Assembly: GCA_002839125.1 (NCBI GenBank)
Contig: PGXI01000001.1
Coordinates: 1-37,335 of the forward strand
Direction: 5' to 3'
Source of the DNA: Tenericutes bacterium HGW-Tenericutes-5
GTDB taxonomy: Bacteria > Bacillota_I > Bacilli_A > Izemoplasmatales > Hujiaoplasmataceae
DNA length: 37,335 nucleotides
Part shown: piece after piece, positions 1-8,207 of the stretch
Position numbering within the stretch: the first letter of the stretch is position 1
Layout of the letters: every line of letters starts with the position of its first letter
The notes under the pieces: model-generated
Told to the model about the DNA's origin: nothing
Seen by the model: only the letters and a program-made list of their open reading frames with translations
The model's database searches: none
Program-made: the position numbers and the translations under genes

Positions 1-326
1 GCTAACCCCGCCGGAATGCAAGCGACTAAAATTTTGACTAAAAATAGTGTGTTTTCTTCGTTTTCTAATCTTTTTGATGGTTTGAACACATAAATAAGAA
101 AAGATTTTATTAACTCCTTTAATCTTTTAAAATAGATTATTATGAAAGTAAACAAAGATCCGGTGTTTAACAATATCAAAAATATAATATCTTGTTCAAT
201 ATCCAACCCAACTAAAGCTTTGGTCAATTCAACATGCCCACTAGAAGAAACCGGTAAAACCTCTGTAATTCCTTGAATTAAGCCTAAAAAAAGATACTTA
301 AGCAATTCAATAAAATCAAAGCCCAA
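1..326 (-). CDS. uppP: Undecaprenyl-diphosphatase, N-terminal part (cut by window edge)
   Basis: This reading frame runs off the left edge of the window, so only about 108 N-terminal residues are visible. It contains the family hallmark QGITEVLPVSSSGH at about residues 18-31, including the acidic QxxxE motif and the SSSGH phosphate-binding segment. UppP is an integral membrane enzyme that dephosphorylates undecaprenyl diphosphate to recycle the lipid carrier for cell-surface glycans. I place the start at a TTG codon (324-326): a G7 run 8-9 bases upstream can act as ribosome binding site, an in-frame TAA lies a little further upstream, and no ATG is available. It begins just downstream of the terminator of the superoxide reductase gene and I see no clear promoter of its own. 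The family call is secure; the exact start is less so. Confidence 0.88.
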   Translation of the reverse strand, partial: MGFDFIELLKYLFLGLIQGITEVLPVSSSGHVELTKALVGLDIEQDIIFLILLNTGSLFTFIIIYFKRLKELIKSFLIYVFKPSKRLENEENTLFLVKILVACIPAGL

Positions 327-352
327 GATAAACGCCCCCCCAATATAAGTTA

Positions 353-389
353 AAAGAAAAAGCCTTGTTAAAGAAAAGGCTTTTTCTTT
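353..389 (-). terminator. Rho-independent terminator of the superoxide reductase gene
   Basis: Stem 353-366 pairs with 376-389 (14 bp around GCCTT/AAGGC) with a 9-base loop. The arms end in A/T tracts, so on the minus strand the hairpin runs into a U-rich tail. It lies 12 bases after the stop codon at 402. Confidence 0.8.
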
Positions 390-401
390 ACTTCTTAATT
401 A

Positions 402-776
402 CTATTTAAATTCTTTCATCCATAAACCATGGATGTTGCAATACTCATAAACCTTGATTTCTTTAGAAAAATCTACAAAGAATTCAGTTTCTGGCTTATC
501 TTCAGGTTTAAAAGTCTTGATATAGTATTTGTCGCCGTTTTCTACAAAAATCCATTGAATAAAATGTTTTTCAAGCATTGGATGAGGAACTGACCCAACT
601 TTTACACTTATTTTGTTGTCACTAATTTTTTCAACAACAGGTAAGTGTTTTTCATTTCCTTCTTCCTCTTTTTTAGGCTTAAGAAGTATCATTTCTTCTC
701 CGCAACAAACTAAAGTAGAATCAACTGGGTAAGTATAGCAAATTCTTTTGCAAAGCTCACAATAATAAATATTCAT
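402..776 (-). CDS. dfx: Superoxide reductase (desulfoferrodoxin type)
   Basis: This 124-residue cytoplasmic iron protein reduces superoxide to hydrogen peroxide without releasing oxygen, a typical defence of anaerobes. The active-site Fe(His)4(Cys) ligands are all visible: H44 in EKH, H65 in VPHPM, H71 in EKHF, and C113 and H116 in CNIHG. The catalytic Glu-Lys pair precedes H44 (E42-K43). The N-terminus keeps the four cysteines of a desulforedoxin-type Fe(Cys)4 site (C6, C9, C24, C25), so this is the two-iron class, although the glycine usually following the second cysteine is a lysine. An SD (GGGAGG) lies 7 bases before the ATG. The next gene upstream is a degenerate acyltransferase with no functional link that I can see. 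Confidence 0.95.
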   Translation of the reverse strand: MNIYYCELCKRICYTYPVDSTLVCCGEEMILLKPKKEEEGNEKHLPVVEKISDNKISVKVGSVPHPMLEKHFIQWIFVENGDKYYIKTFKPEDKPETEFFVDFSKEIKVYEYCNIHGLWMKEFK

Positions 777-866
777 ACTAAATCCTCCCTTTAATATAAT
801 TCAGTTTTATATTACCATAAATGCCGTTCTTTTTAAATAGATTCTCAAAAATCATTACATTTAGAT

Positions 867-2003
867 TTAAATACTTTTTTTACTATTTTTCAGAGTATAG
901 CTGATGCCATCAAAGATAATCATTGGATCCTTTAATTTGAATAGATATGATTTTTTTCCATATCTAAAAAATAATTCATTTCTTCTAATTAAACTCAAAC
1001 CTTTAATCTTATCAATTTCAAACATATACTCTTTCATCTTGTTTAATACAAACAATTGACCTCTAATTATCTCTAAATCCGCATGTCCCAAAGATGATAA
1101 CTCCATTGATTTTGGGTTTAATGAAAACATTGACCCTTCTGAATAAATTACTTCTTTAGAAAGTTTTGGTAATTCTTTTTTCTGCAATTGATCCCAACTA
1201 ACTAAATTATCGAAATCTAAACCGTTTATTAAGGAAAAATCATCAAAAGAAGCAATATGACCACATTGAGAACAATATATATCGTTCTTTTTAGTAGATA
1301 GAGTTTGACTCTTCATACATTTTGGACAAATGTATAAGTATCCTTCTAATCCTAAAGCCCTATTTTTGGGATTATAAAAGTGCTTATGCTTACTATTCCA
1401 ATCGTAATCGTTATATTTTAAGTTATCTTTAACTATTTCATATATTTCATCTAGTTTAGTATTCTCAATTTCATACTTAGTTAAAATGGTTTTGAAATTA
1501 AACTCAACTAAACCCTTCTTTGTATTTTTTAAACCCCATCTTGGGTGAGATAAATAACTACCGTTAATCTGGCATAATATTACATCTTTTTTTTCTTTTT
1601 TAATTAGTTTAGCGATTGATTTTGGAATATCTTGGACTTCACCAAAAAAACTGGTTTCAACTTCCGGAAAAATTAAGACCGGGTTTTTTTCTAGCGAATT
1701 ATGAATATTTTTTACTAAAACCGTATCAAAATCTAAATTCCGCTTAAAAAGCCAAAAATCATAGTTAGCAAAGAAGTAATTAGCGAATCTATTTGTTTTT
1801 TGAAGTTCGTTTAAAACAACTATAGGCTTATTTTTTAAAAGATTCGAAACATAAAAACTATTTAATAAAGAAGAGTTATTTCCAAGCAAAATATAAGTGT
1901 CTTCTCTATTGGGGTTTAAATCCCCAAAATCAACTTTGTAATTGATCTTTCTATTAATATATATCTTAATTAAACGATCAATTACACTGTTTTTTATACT
2001 CAT
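867..2003 (-). CDS. PlsC-like acyltransferase with C-terminal zinc ribbon, catalytic motif degenerate
   Basis: 378 residues. Residues about 35-200 resemble the 1-acyl-glycerol-3-phosphate acyltransferase fold, notably the FPE block at 112-114 and GSYLSHPRWG at 148-157. The latter is typical of a Bacillota subgroup that carries a C-terminal zinc ribbon. That ribbon is present here as C226-x2-C229 and C244-x2-C247. The expected HX4D catalytic pair falls at N43 and N48, so both the histidine and the aspartate appear to be asparagine. I therefore doubt that it is an active acyltransferase; it may bind lipid or act as a regulator. No membrane segment is obvious. An extended -10 promoter lies at 2026-2034. 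The family call is fairly sure, the function unknown. Confidence 0.72.
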   Translation of the reverse strand: MSIKNSVIDRLIKIYINRKINYKVDFGDLNPNREDTYILLGNNSSLLNSFYVSNLLKNKPIVVLNELQKTNRFANYFFANYDFWLFKRNLDFDTVLVKNIHNSLEKNPVLIFPEVETSFFGEVQDIPKSIAKLIKKEKKDVILCQINGSYLSHPRWGLKNTKKGLVEFNFKTILTKYEIENTKLDEIYEIVKDNLKYNDYDWNSKHKHFYNPKNRALGLEGYLYICPKCMKSQTLSTKKNDIYCSQCGHIASFDDFSLINGLDFDNLVSWDQLQKKELPKLSKEVIYSEGSMFSLNPKSMELSSLGHADLEIIRGQLFVLNKMKEYMFEIDKIKGLSLIRRNELFFRYGKKSYLFKLKDPMIIFDGISYTLKNSKKSI

Positions 2004-2025
2004 ACTATCACAACCTTTATGAAAA

Positions 2026-2034
2026 ATTATACCA
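2026..2034 (-). promoter_or_regulatory. Extended -10 promoter for the acyltransferase-like gene
   Basis: On the minus strand the sequence TGGTATAAT lies about 23 bases before the ATG at 2003. No good -35 is visible, but TGn before TATAAT usually compensates. An AAAGG ribosome binding site follows. Confidence 0.55.
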
Positions 2035-2070
2035 CACTTTTTCTATTAATTATATCAGCGTTTTTTCATA

Positions 2071-2109
2071 AAACAAAAAAACAGAAACTCCATTTATGAG
2101 TTTCTGTTT
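2071..2109 (-). terminator. Rho-independent terminator of the lipoprotein gene
   Basis: A perfect 12-bp stem (2079-2090 with 2098-2109) with a 7-base loop is followed on the minus strand by a T-rich tract. It lies 18 bases past the stop codon at 2128. Confidence 0.92.
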
Positions 2110-2127
2110 AAGTTTAAAATAAAGTTA

Positions 2128-4323
2128 CTATTTTGCCCACATTATATCTTGTAAATCTTCCATGATTTCATCGATTCTTGTTTTGTTTGCAGTAGTTAAG
2201 TTTGTGTAATCAAATCCAGCTACTTCTCCAGAAACAGTATCTAGAAAATCTAAAATGTCAGTTACAAGATCAGGATATGAATCAACTTCTAAATCCGCAA
2301 GCATTTCGTTTTCTAACAATACTACAACTGCATCGATGATGCCGTCTAAGTATCCACGAGTTTCATTATCAACTAAACCATCATAAACATCCATTAAGAA
2401 TGCAAATAGGAAATAGTCATTGTCTTCAGAATAAATATCTTCATAGTTGTCTTCATAAAGAGTAACGTATGCATTTGCATAATCTAAGAATACATCTTCT
2501 TCATCAAGATAAGCGAATATGTTTTTGATTAATCCATATTGTTCTTCTGTAGTACTTTCCATGAAAGTTTCAATATCAGTAATAATTGATGTTAAATCCA
2601 TACTGTTATCAGTACTTTCAACATTCATCATACTACCCATAGCCATTGGAATTACAAAGCCAACATAGTCAATGATTAAACCTCTTACAGTTTCAAAATC
2701 TTCTTGAGTTCCTTCGCTAACAACAGCGTTCAATAATGTAACTACTTCATTCATAACCTTGAATTGATAAACAGTATTATTATAATCATGTTCATCCCAA
2801 TCTCTAGTTTCCCAAGGTTCTTGATAAAACTCATCATTTAAAATATTGATTTCAGCAATTAACAATAAGATTGCGCCATCTGATTCAACAAATGCATCTA
2901 ATAAATCGTTGAATGCTTCATCAAAAATTTCGCTGACAGCCATTAATTGATCGTAATTAATGAATGCTAAATCTAATGTCATGCCTTCATCGGCTATTGC
3001 ATCTTCAAGAGTTTCTACATAATCATTAAACATTGCTTCTTTTTCTTCTTCTGTATAAACATTGTCGATTTCATCTAAAAGATCTTCATTTTCTTCTAAG
3101 AAGTTATCGAAATATTTAATAACCAATGTAGCTACTTTAGCTTGTTGAGTATATTCGTGATCAGTACTTGTCAAAATTGCTTTTAAATCTTCGAAGAAAG
3201 CTTGATCAAAATTGTCAACATAGTTAATGAAAGCTTCAAATGACAATAACATTGTTCCTGCCATTTTTTCTGGGCTTCCCATGTCACCAAATTGTACTTC
3301 TTGCATTTCTTCTAAGATTGCAGTCATAGAATATAAAGTATTGATAGCAAGAATTACATCTGTAGAATCTGGCATAGTAGTTCTTAAAATATTTACGATT
3401 TCGTCTTTAACTAAAACTAATTCCGCAACATTTAAGTCTTCTGGTCCTTCTGTTTCACTTAAATTTTGAATCTTAGTGATTAAGTCTTCTGTAATCATTT
3501 CTTCGATACTCATAATGTAATCAATAACAAACAATACAGTCTTTACAACTTCATCAGATGAATCAGCTAACATATCTTGTAATTCTTCTAAAGCGGCAAT
3601 TTCGTCATCGATTTCATCAACACGTTCTTGATAATAACCCCAATAATCTTGGTCATCATCAATCATTGATTGATACCAAGCTTGGTCATCTTCTAACATT
3701 TCGATTTGTTGATCTAATAAATCAGGAAGTAAGTATTTTACAACTGCAGAAATGATAGCTTCAGGATTTTCAACGCTTTCCATCATTGTATCGATAACTG
3801 CAAATCCTTCATTCATGTTATCAACATCATCCATGTCTTCAACGAATGTCATGAAAGCATCCACCATATCTTCAAACTCAGATGCTAACATCCCTTTATT
3901 TACTAATTCTTCAGCAAATCCAGGATCTAATTCCATAGGTAAGTTTTCGCTTAAAGCCAATTGCATAGCAGTAACTTCTTGTTCTTTATTTTCTACATAA
4001 GCAACTGAAGCACTTTGAGCAGAGTCTTGCATACCTTTTGGAGCTTTAGTAATAACGGTAAAAATAATTCTTGTTCCATCTAAACTTGAGAAATCATATG
4101 AATTAGTTTTAACTTCTTTAACTTCTTCTCCATCAGCATATACATAATATCCAGCCGCATTTTCTACAGCGTCCCAACTTAAAGTTTTTCCGTCTATAGT
4201 TAAATTGGTTGGAAATGCGATTTGTTCGTCATAACTAATTTCAACGTTAGAAGGATTACCACCACAAGCAGCAATACCTAAAACAGAAAATAGCATGATA
4301 AATACTAAAAATAATTTTTTCAT
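2128..4323 (-). CDS. Large acidic lipoprotein with an N-terminal fibronectin III-like domain
   Basis: 731 residues. A lipoprotein signal peptide ends in the lipobox IAAC with C20 as lipidated residue, so the protein should be anchored on the outer face of the membrane. Residues about 36-110 (LTIDGKTLSWDAVENAAGYY onward) look like a fibronectin type III domain. The remaining 600 residues are predicted mostly helical and extremely acidic: between residue 120 and the end I count by eye only about 14 lysines and 6 arginines against a great many Asp and Glu. I recognise no enzyme motif. It is monocistronic, with a good promoter, a GGGGAGG ribosome binding site and a strong terminator. It could bind cations, act as an adhesin, or be an abundant surface protein; none of these is shown. 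Confidence 0.85.
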   Translation of the reverse strand: MKKLFLVFIMLFSVLGIAACGGNPSNVEISYDEQIAFPTNLTIDGKTLSWDAVENAAGYYVYADGEEVKEVKTNSYDFSSLDGTRIIFTVITKAPKGMQDSAQSASVAYVENKEQEVTAMQLALSENLPMELDPGFAEELVNKGMLASEFEDMVDAFMTFVEDMDDVDNMNEGFAVIDTMMESVENPEAIISAVVKYLLPDLLDQQIEMLEDDQAWYQSMIDDDQDYWGYYQERVDEIDDEIAALEELQDMLADSSDEVVKTVLFVIDYIMSIEEMITEDLITKIQNLSETEGPEDLNVAELVLVKDEIVNILRTTMPDSTDVILAINTLYSMTAILEEMQEVQFGDMGSPEKMAGTMLLSFEAFINYVDNFDQAFFEDLKAILTSTDHEYTQQAKVATLVIKYFDNFLEENEDLLDEIDNVYTEEEKEAMFNDYVETLEDAIADEGMTLDLAFINYDQLMAVSEIFDEAFNDLLDAFVESDGAILLLIAEINILNDEFYQEPWETRDWDEHDYNNTVYQFKVMNEVVTLLNAVVSEGTQEDFETVRGLIIDYVGFVIPMAMGSMMNVESTDNSMDLTSIITDIETFMESTTEEQYGLIKNIFAYLDEEDVFLDYANAYVTLYEDNYEDIYSEDNDYFLFAFLMDVYDGLVDNETRGYLDGIIDAVVVLLENEMLADLEVDSYPDLVTDILDFLDTVSGEVAGFDYTNLTTANKTRIDEIMEDLQDIMWAK

Positions 4324-4386
4324 TCTTTTCCTCCCCTTATTGGATATAATAATTTACGTCATGCAAATTATAATATTTGTATATAT

Positions 4387-4415
4387 ATTATAATACTTAA
4401 TCGTGAACATTACAA
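4387..4415 (-). promoter_or_regulatory. Promoter of the lipoprotein gene
   Basis: TTGTAA (4410-4415) and TATAAT (4387-4392) are separated by 17 bases. A second TATAAT-like element lies nearer the gene. Confidence 0.6.
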
Positions 4416-4436
4416 ATGACAATTAATAAATAATAG

Positions 4437-4464
4437 AAAATATAGACAAATTTGTCTATATTTT
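4437..4464. terminator. 28-base perfect palindrome, probable terminator of the ABC exporter operon
   Basis: The 28 bases are perfectly self-complementary around TAGACAAATTTGTCTA. T-rich sequence follows in both directions, strongest on the minus strand, and it lies 25 bases after the permease stop codon at 4490. A terminator is the simplest reading; a dimeric-regulator site is possible. Confidence 0.65.
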
Positions 4465-4489
4465 GATATATAAAACTTTTGATTTTATT

Positions 4490-6931
4490 TTATAAAACCC
4501 GAATTTCATCAGCTAGATTGATATGTTTCACATAACTATAATAATAAACATAACTTAAAAACAAACTGAAGAATACTATCAAATATCCAAGAATTAGAGC
4601 CAAATAGTTAACACTCATGTTTTTGTAGTAATCGAAAAACAATAGTAGATTCTTTAAGTACCCAGACAAAATAAAGACTTCGACTAGTCCGACTAGAACT
4701 AGAGATAAAACTAAGATTAATAATTCTTTAAATAAATTTTTAAAAATCAACCTATTTGTAGAACCCAGTACCTTTACTTTAGAATAATCATTTTTAAGAG
4801 CAAAGAATTTCAAGTAAGTATTATTGAAGACAACGAACATAAAGCTAAAAACTACAAATACCGTTATTACCGTAAATAAAGCAAGAACATTTTTAGAGAT
4901 TGCAATCTGGCCCTCTAAAGTCGCTCTAGCATCAATCAAGTAATACATTTGTCCGCCGTAATCTTTAATTAAATCATCGAACAAAGCTTCGGGATTATTA
5001 GAATTTATCATTATTGAATTATATTTCAAATCCAAAGCATCAATTTTGTCAACGAGATTAGTATATGCAAATTGGTCAAAATCTGTTCTAACAAAACCAG
5101 CAACCACAAAATTAAACCCTCTTAAATCTGGTGATAAGTCCAACTCCATAATGTCACCTTTTTTAATTCCAAATACAATCTCATATGATTGTGGCAAAAG
5201 AATATAAGGCATTGAATTATCTATATACACTTGATCTATTTCATCTAAAACATAGTTAAAATAATCATCAAACTTTTCAATATCAACTGATACTATCATT
5301 TTAATCATAAAACTAGAAGATTCACCATATCTAGCTATTACTTTTTCATGAATAAATGAAGGGTTAACTTCTAAAGTGTCATAATTCTTAATTTCATCGA
5401 TTAAATTATCATCATAATTATGGATGTTAGTCATTACAATATCAAAATCATTGGAATCTCTAACTTCTTTTATTTGATTATCAATAAAAAATCTCACCGT
5501 CAGCATAATAACAATAACAATTAAAGCAACAAACACTACTGACAAAGACTGATGAATATTCTTATTATGTTCTATATGTCTTGCGTTAAACAATGAAAAT
5601 AAAGTCTTCCTTTTTGAAAACAATCTCGATAGTTTTTGTGCTACAAAAATGATAATTGACAAACTTAAATAAATCGACGAAAGAACAATAACTAGAGAAT
5701 TAAATCTTAATGAAAAAGGTTTAATTATTAATACCGCTAAGAAAATTATCGCAATAACTCCAATAAAATAATGGTTATAAAGCCTCAAAACGAAACGTTT
5801 ATCACGTATTTTATCTATCGAGTTCTTAATATAGAATTTTCTTACTAATATAAAATTTTTTATTATAATAAAGACAAGTATAATTATGAAGCTAAGTAAA
5901 ATAATGAGTGGATTAATAAGGATTAAATCATTAACTCCATAAAATCTCCCGCCGATATAGATAACTATATGCGCGATGAAAAGCCCAATAATAAAACTAA
6001 TAAAAACTGAGATCATCCACTGAAAGAAACACACTCGATAACCTAATTTTTTATTATCTCCTAAAGTTTCAAAAACGCCTATTTCTTGAAAAATGTCTTT
6101 AAGCACTATTAAAAATAAAGAGTTTAAAACTATTATTAATGCTACCAAAACCAAAATCCCTGCTAAAGCGATAATTGATATATATTCATTGATTAAACTA
6201 TTGATTTGTTCTTCATCAACTACTAATCTGATTCCATAATTTTGATAGTTTACATCGTTTAACAACTTATCATATACTTCATCAATATTATCCGTATTGA
6301 TGTATACTGCATTGCCAAAATTACTTAAATAACTTACATCATAAATCTTTTCCAACAAATCCGCTTTCTCAACATAGAAAACTCTACCACTAAAAATCCC
6401 ATTATCTTCAATTATTTCTTTAACTGTATACTCATAAACATCATTCAAAATATAAAAACTAAAACTATCTCCTGGCTTAAGATTCTTTTCATCGGCTAAG
6501 CTTTTTGAAATAATTGCTTCATCATCTCTAATAGTTATGTCTTTATCAATTAATATTTCAAATTCATGTGGAAGTGAAGATAGCAATTGTGAGTAAAAAG
6601 TATCTTCACCTTTTTCTGTAAGAACTTGGAGATTGAAAAATGATAAAGCATAATTAATTTCATCATAATCATCGGTAAGATTTCTTTTGTTTATAAATCT
6701 AGCTTCCGAGTATTCATCATAGCTAATTACGATATCTATATTTGGATAAGCGTTTTGAGAATCAGCAGTAAATACAGTTTTATATATCTCCTTAATACCC
6801 ATCATCATCATAAATATAGCGAAAATAAGTGATAAAGTAATAATTATCACCGCTGTTGTTTTTTTATTATGAAGGGCATTTCTCTTGGCGATTAAAAAAC
6901 TAAATTTATTTGTTGTCAATAAACTCACCAT
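4490..6931 (-). CDS. ABC transporter permease, FtsX/MacB-like
   Basis: 813-residue membrane protein. One N-terminal helix (about 26-48) precedes an extracellular domain (about 50-250). A central block of several helices (about 255-435) follows, then a second extracellular domain (about 485-680) and three C-terminal helices. This duplicated layout is that of Bacillota FtsX-superfamily permeases, which use ATP to drive conformational changes outside the membrane rather than classical import. Its start overlaps the end of the ATPase gene by 26 bases, so the two are co-translated. No linked two-component system or substrate gene is visible, so the substrate (peptide antibiotic, lipoprotein or other) is open. 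Confidence 0.88.
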   Translation of the reverse strand: MVSLLTTNKFSFLIAKRNALHNKKTTAVIIITLSLIFAIFMMMMGIKEIYKTVFTADSQNAYPNIDIVISYDEYSEARFINKRNLTDDYDEINYALSFFNLQVLTEKGEDTFYSQLLSSLPHEFEILIDKDITIRDDEAIISKSLADEKNLKPGDSFSFYILNDVYEYTVKEIIEDNGIFSGRVFYVEKADLLEKIYDVSYLSNFGNAVYINTDNIDEVYDKLLNDVNYQNYGIRLVVDEEQINSLINEYISIIALAGILVLVALIIVLNSLFLIVLKDIFQEIGVFETLGDNKKLGYRVCFFQWMISVFISFIIGLFIAHIVIYIGGRFYGVNDLILINPLIILLSFIIILVFIIIKNFILVRKFYIKNSIDKIRDKRFVLRLYNHYFIGVIAIIFLAVLIIKPFSLRFNSLVIVLSSIYLSLSIIIFVAQKLSRLFSKRKTLFSLFNARHIEHNKNIHQSLSVVFVALIVIVIMLTVRFFIDNQIKEVRDSNDFDIVMTNIHNYDDNLIDEIKNYDTLEVNPSFIHEKVIARYGESSSFMIKMIVSVDIEKFDDYFNYVLDEIDQVYIDNSMPYILLPQSYEIVFGIKKGDIMELDLSPDLRGFNFVVAGFVRTDFDQFAYTNLVDKIDALDLKYNSIMINSNNPEALFDDLIKDYGGQMYYLIDARATLEGQIAISKNVLALFTVITVFVVFSFMFVVFNNTYLKFFALKNDYSKVKVLGSTNRLIFKNLFKELLILVLSLVLVGLVEVFILSGYLKNLLLFFDYYKNMSVNYLALILGYLIVFFSLFLSYVYYYSYVKHINLADEIRVL

Positions 6932-7583
6932 CTATCAAATTAATCGTTTTATTACAGTATTTTAAATAATCTTCATTATGAGTAACTAAAATAATGGTTA
7001 AATTTTCATCCTTATTTAGTTTCTCTAGCAAATCCATTATTTCTTTTCCTTTTTTCTGATCAAGGTTTCCCGTAGGTTCATCAGCAAAAAGGATTCTTGG
7101 GGTATTAACCAAAGCTCTTGCAATCGCTATTCTTTGTTGCATACCTCCAGATAACTCATTCGGATAATAATCTCGGTACTCACTCATACCAACCAAAGCA
7201 AATAATTCATTAATCTTGTCTTCATCATTTTTTCCAGCTATTACACTTGCTAGCAGCACATTTTCGTATGCTGTTAAGTTAGGAACTAAATTATAAAATT
7301 GGAAAATAAACCCTAAATGTTTTTGACGCAATTCCGACACTAAAGAGTCTGTTAAATTATTTATGTTTTGGCCATCCAAACTAATTTCGCCATTATCTAT
7401 GGTTTCTAATGAACTTAGGCAATAAAGCAGAGTTGTTTTACCAGATCCAGATGGTCCTATAATACCTAAAAAATCACCTTCGTTTACACTCATGGTGATG
7501 TTTTTTAAAATATGGTTTTTATATTTTCCTTGTATATAATACTTATTTAGATTCTTAACTTCCAAGATTGCCAAAACTATCAC
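6906..7583 (-). CDS. ABC transporter ATP-binding protein, LolD/MacB type
   Basis: 225 residues, cytoplasmic ATPase partner of the downstream permease. Walker A GPSGSGKT at 43-50, signature LSGGMQQR at 144-151, Walker B ILFADE at 164-169 followed by PTGNLD, and the H-loop histidine at H202. The PTGNLD sequence and short length are typical of the MacB/LolD branch. The GTG start given sits only two bases after an AAGAAAG ribosome binding site. A TTG codon four residues further in (giving a product starting at AILEVKNL) has better spacing, so the true start may be 7571. Confidence 0.92.
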   Translation of the reverse strand: MIVLAILEVKNLNKYYIQGKYKNHILKNITMSVNEGDFLGIIGPSGSGKTTLLYCLSSLETIDNGEISLDGQNINNLTDSLVSELRQKHLGFIFQFYNLVPNLTAYENVLLASVIAGKNDEDKINELFALVGMSEYRDYYPNELSGGMQQRIAIARALVNTPRILFADEPTGNLDQKKGKEIMDLLEKLNKDENLTIILVTHNEDYLKYCNKTINLIDGEFIDNK

Positions 7584-7608
7584 TACTTTCTTGTTTTTTA
7601 TTATCTAA

Positions 7609-7637
7609 ATAATATCATTATAAAGGTTTTTTTTCAA
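7609..7637 (-). promoter_or_regulatory. Candidate promoter of the ABC exporter operon
   Basis: TTGAAA (7632-7637), 17 bases, TATTAT (7609-7614). It lies between the terminator of the preceding gene and the ATPase start. Confidence 0.45.
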
Positions 7638-7641
7638 TGTT

Positions 7642-7678
7642 AAAAGAAAAAACCCATTAATTTGGGTTTTCTTTTTTT
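7642..7678 (-). terminator. Terminator overlapping the end of the CTPC membrane-protein gene
   Basis: Stem 7649-7656 with 7663-7670 (ACCCA/TGGGT) and further A/T pairing, followed on the minus strand by a T-rich tail. The stop codon (7657-7659) is in the loop, so the last codons form one arm. Confidence 0.85.
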
Positions 7679-8142
7679 ACTTTACATTTAACGTGATTTG
7701 CTTCATACCTCAACCAGAAAAATCCTAAAACTAGAAGTACTAAAGCAAGGAATTTATAAGGTAATCCTGCTAAAGGCAATACTGCTACAGCGAATGTTAT
7801 TCCTATCGTTGAGAAAAAAGCTATTACACAAGGGGTACAACCATATGTCAACATTCCAAATATCACTGCCGCACCTGACATAAACGATCCTTTGCCTTCT
7901 CTACCGGTCAATTTAACTAAAGCGGTTGAGACATTCCACATGAATGCACTTATGAATGCCATAACTACATTCAGTAAAATATTTCCAATTACTAAAAAGA
8001 TACCATATTCTTCCAACATTCCATCATAACCGATATTTAAAAAATCAAGCAATGTATATAATCCCATAAAAATTATAAACACGATTGACCCTTGAATAAT
8101 GTATTTTTTTTCTTTTTGCATACTAAGAATAGTAGTAAACAT
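7657..8142 (-). CDS. Small membrane protein with intramembrane CTPC motif
   Basis: 161 residues with about four hydrophobic helices (about 16-36, 47-70, 88-125, 130-146). The notable feature is YGCTPCVIAFF at 100-110, with C102 and C105 apparently inside or at the edge of a helix, plus C153 in a basic tail. I do not recognise the family. A CxxC in a membrane helix suggests thiol redox chemistry or metal handling, which is inference. I chose the ATG at 8142 because GAGGTG lies 6 bases upstream; the GTG three codons earlier is part of that ribosome binding site. It has its own extended -10 promoter but follows the MinD/NifX-like operon directly on the same strand, so it may belong functionally to that group. 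Confidence 0.7.
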   Translation of the reverse strand: MFTTILSMQKEKKYIIQGSIVFIIFMGLYTLLDFLNIGYDGMLEEYGIFLVIGNILLNVVMAFISAFMWNVSTALVKLTGREGKGSFMSGAAVIFGMLTYGCTPCVIAFFSTIGITFAVAVLPLAGLPYKFLALVLLVLGFFWLRYEANHVKCKVKKENPN

Positions 8143-8168
8143 AAAAATCACCTCATATTATGTGAATA

Positions 8169-8177
8169 ATTATAACA
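8169..8177 (-). promoter_or_regulatory. Extended -10 promoter of the CTPC membrane-protein gene
   Basis: TGTTATAAT on the minus strand about 27 bases before the chosen ATG; no clear -35. Confidence 0.5.
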
Positions 8178-8207
8178 TAATTACTACTCTAATTAATATT
8201 TAAATGC

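Noticed and set aside
3227..4000. Three plus-strand frames of 65-82 codons inside the lipoprotein gene
   Set aside because: They arise from the biased acidic codons of the lipoprotein on the other strand; Ser/Ile-rich products without ribosome binding sites.
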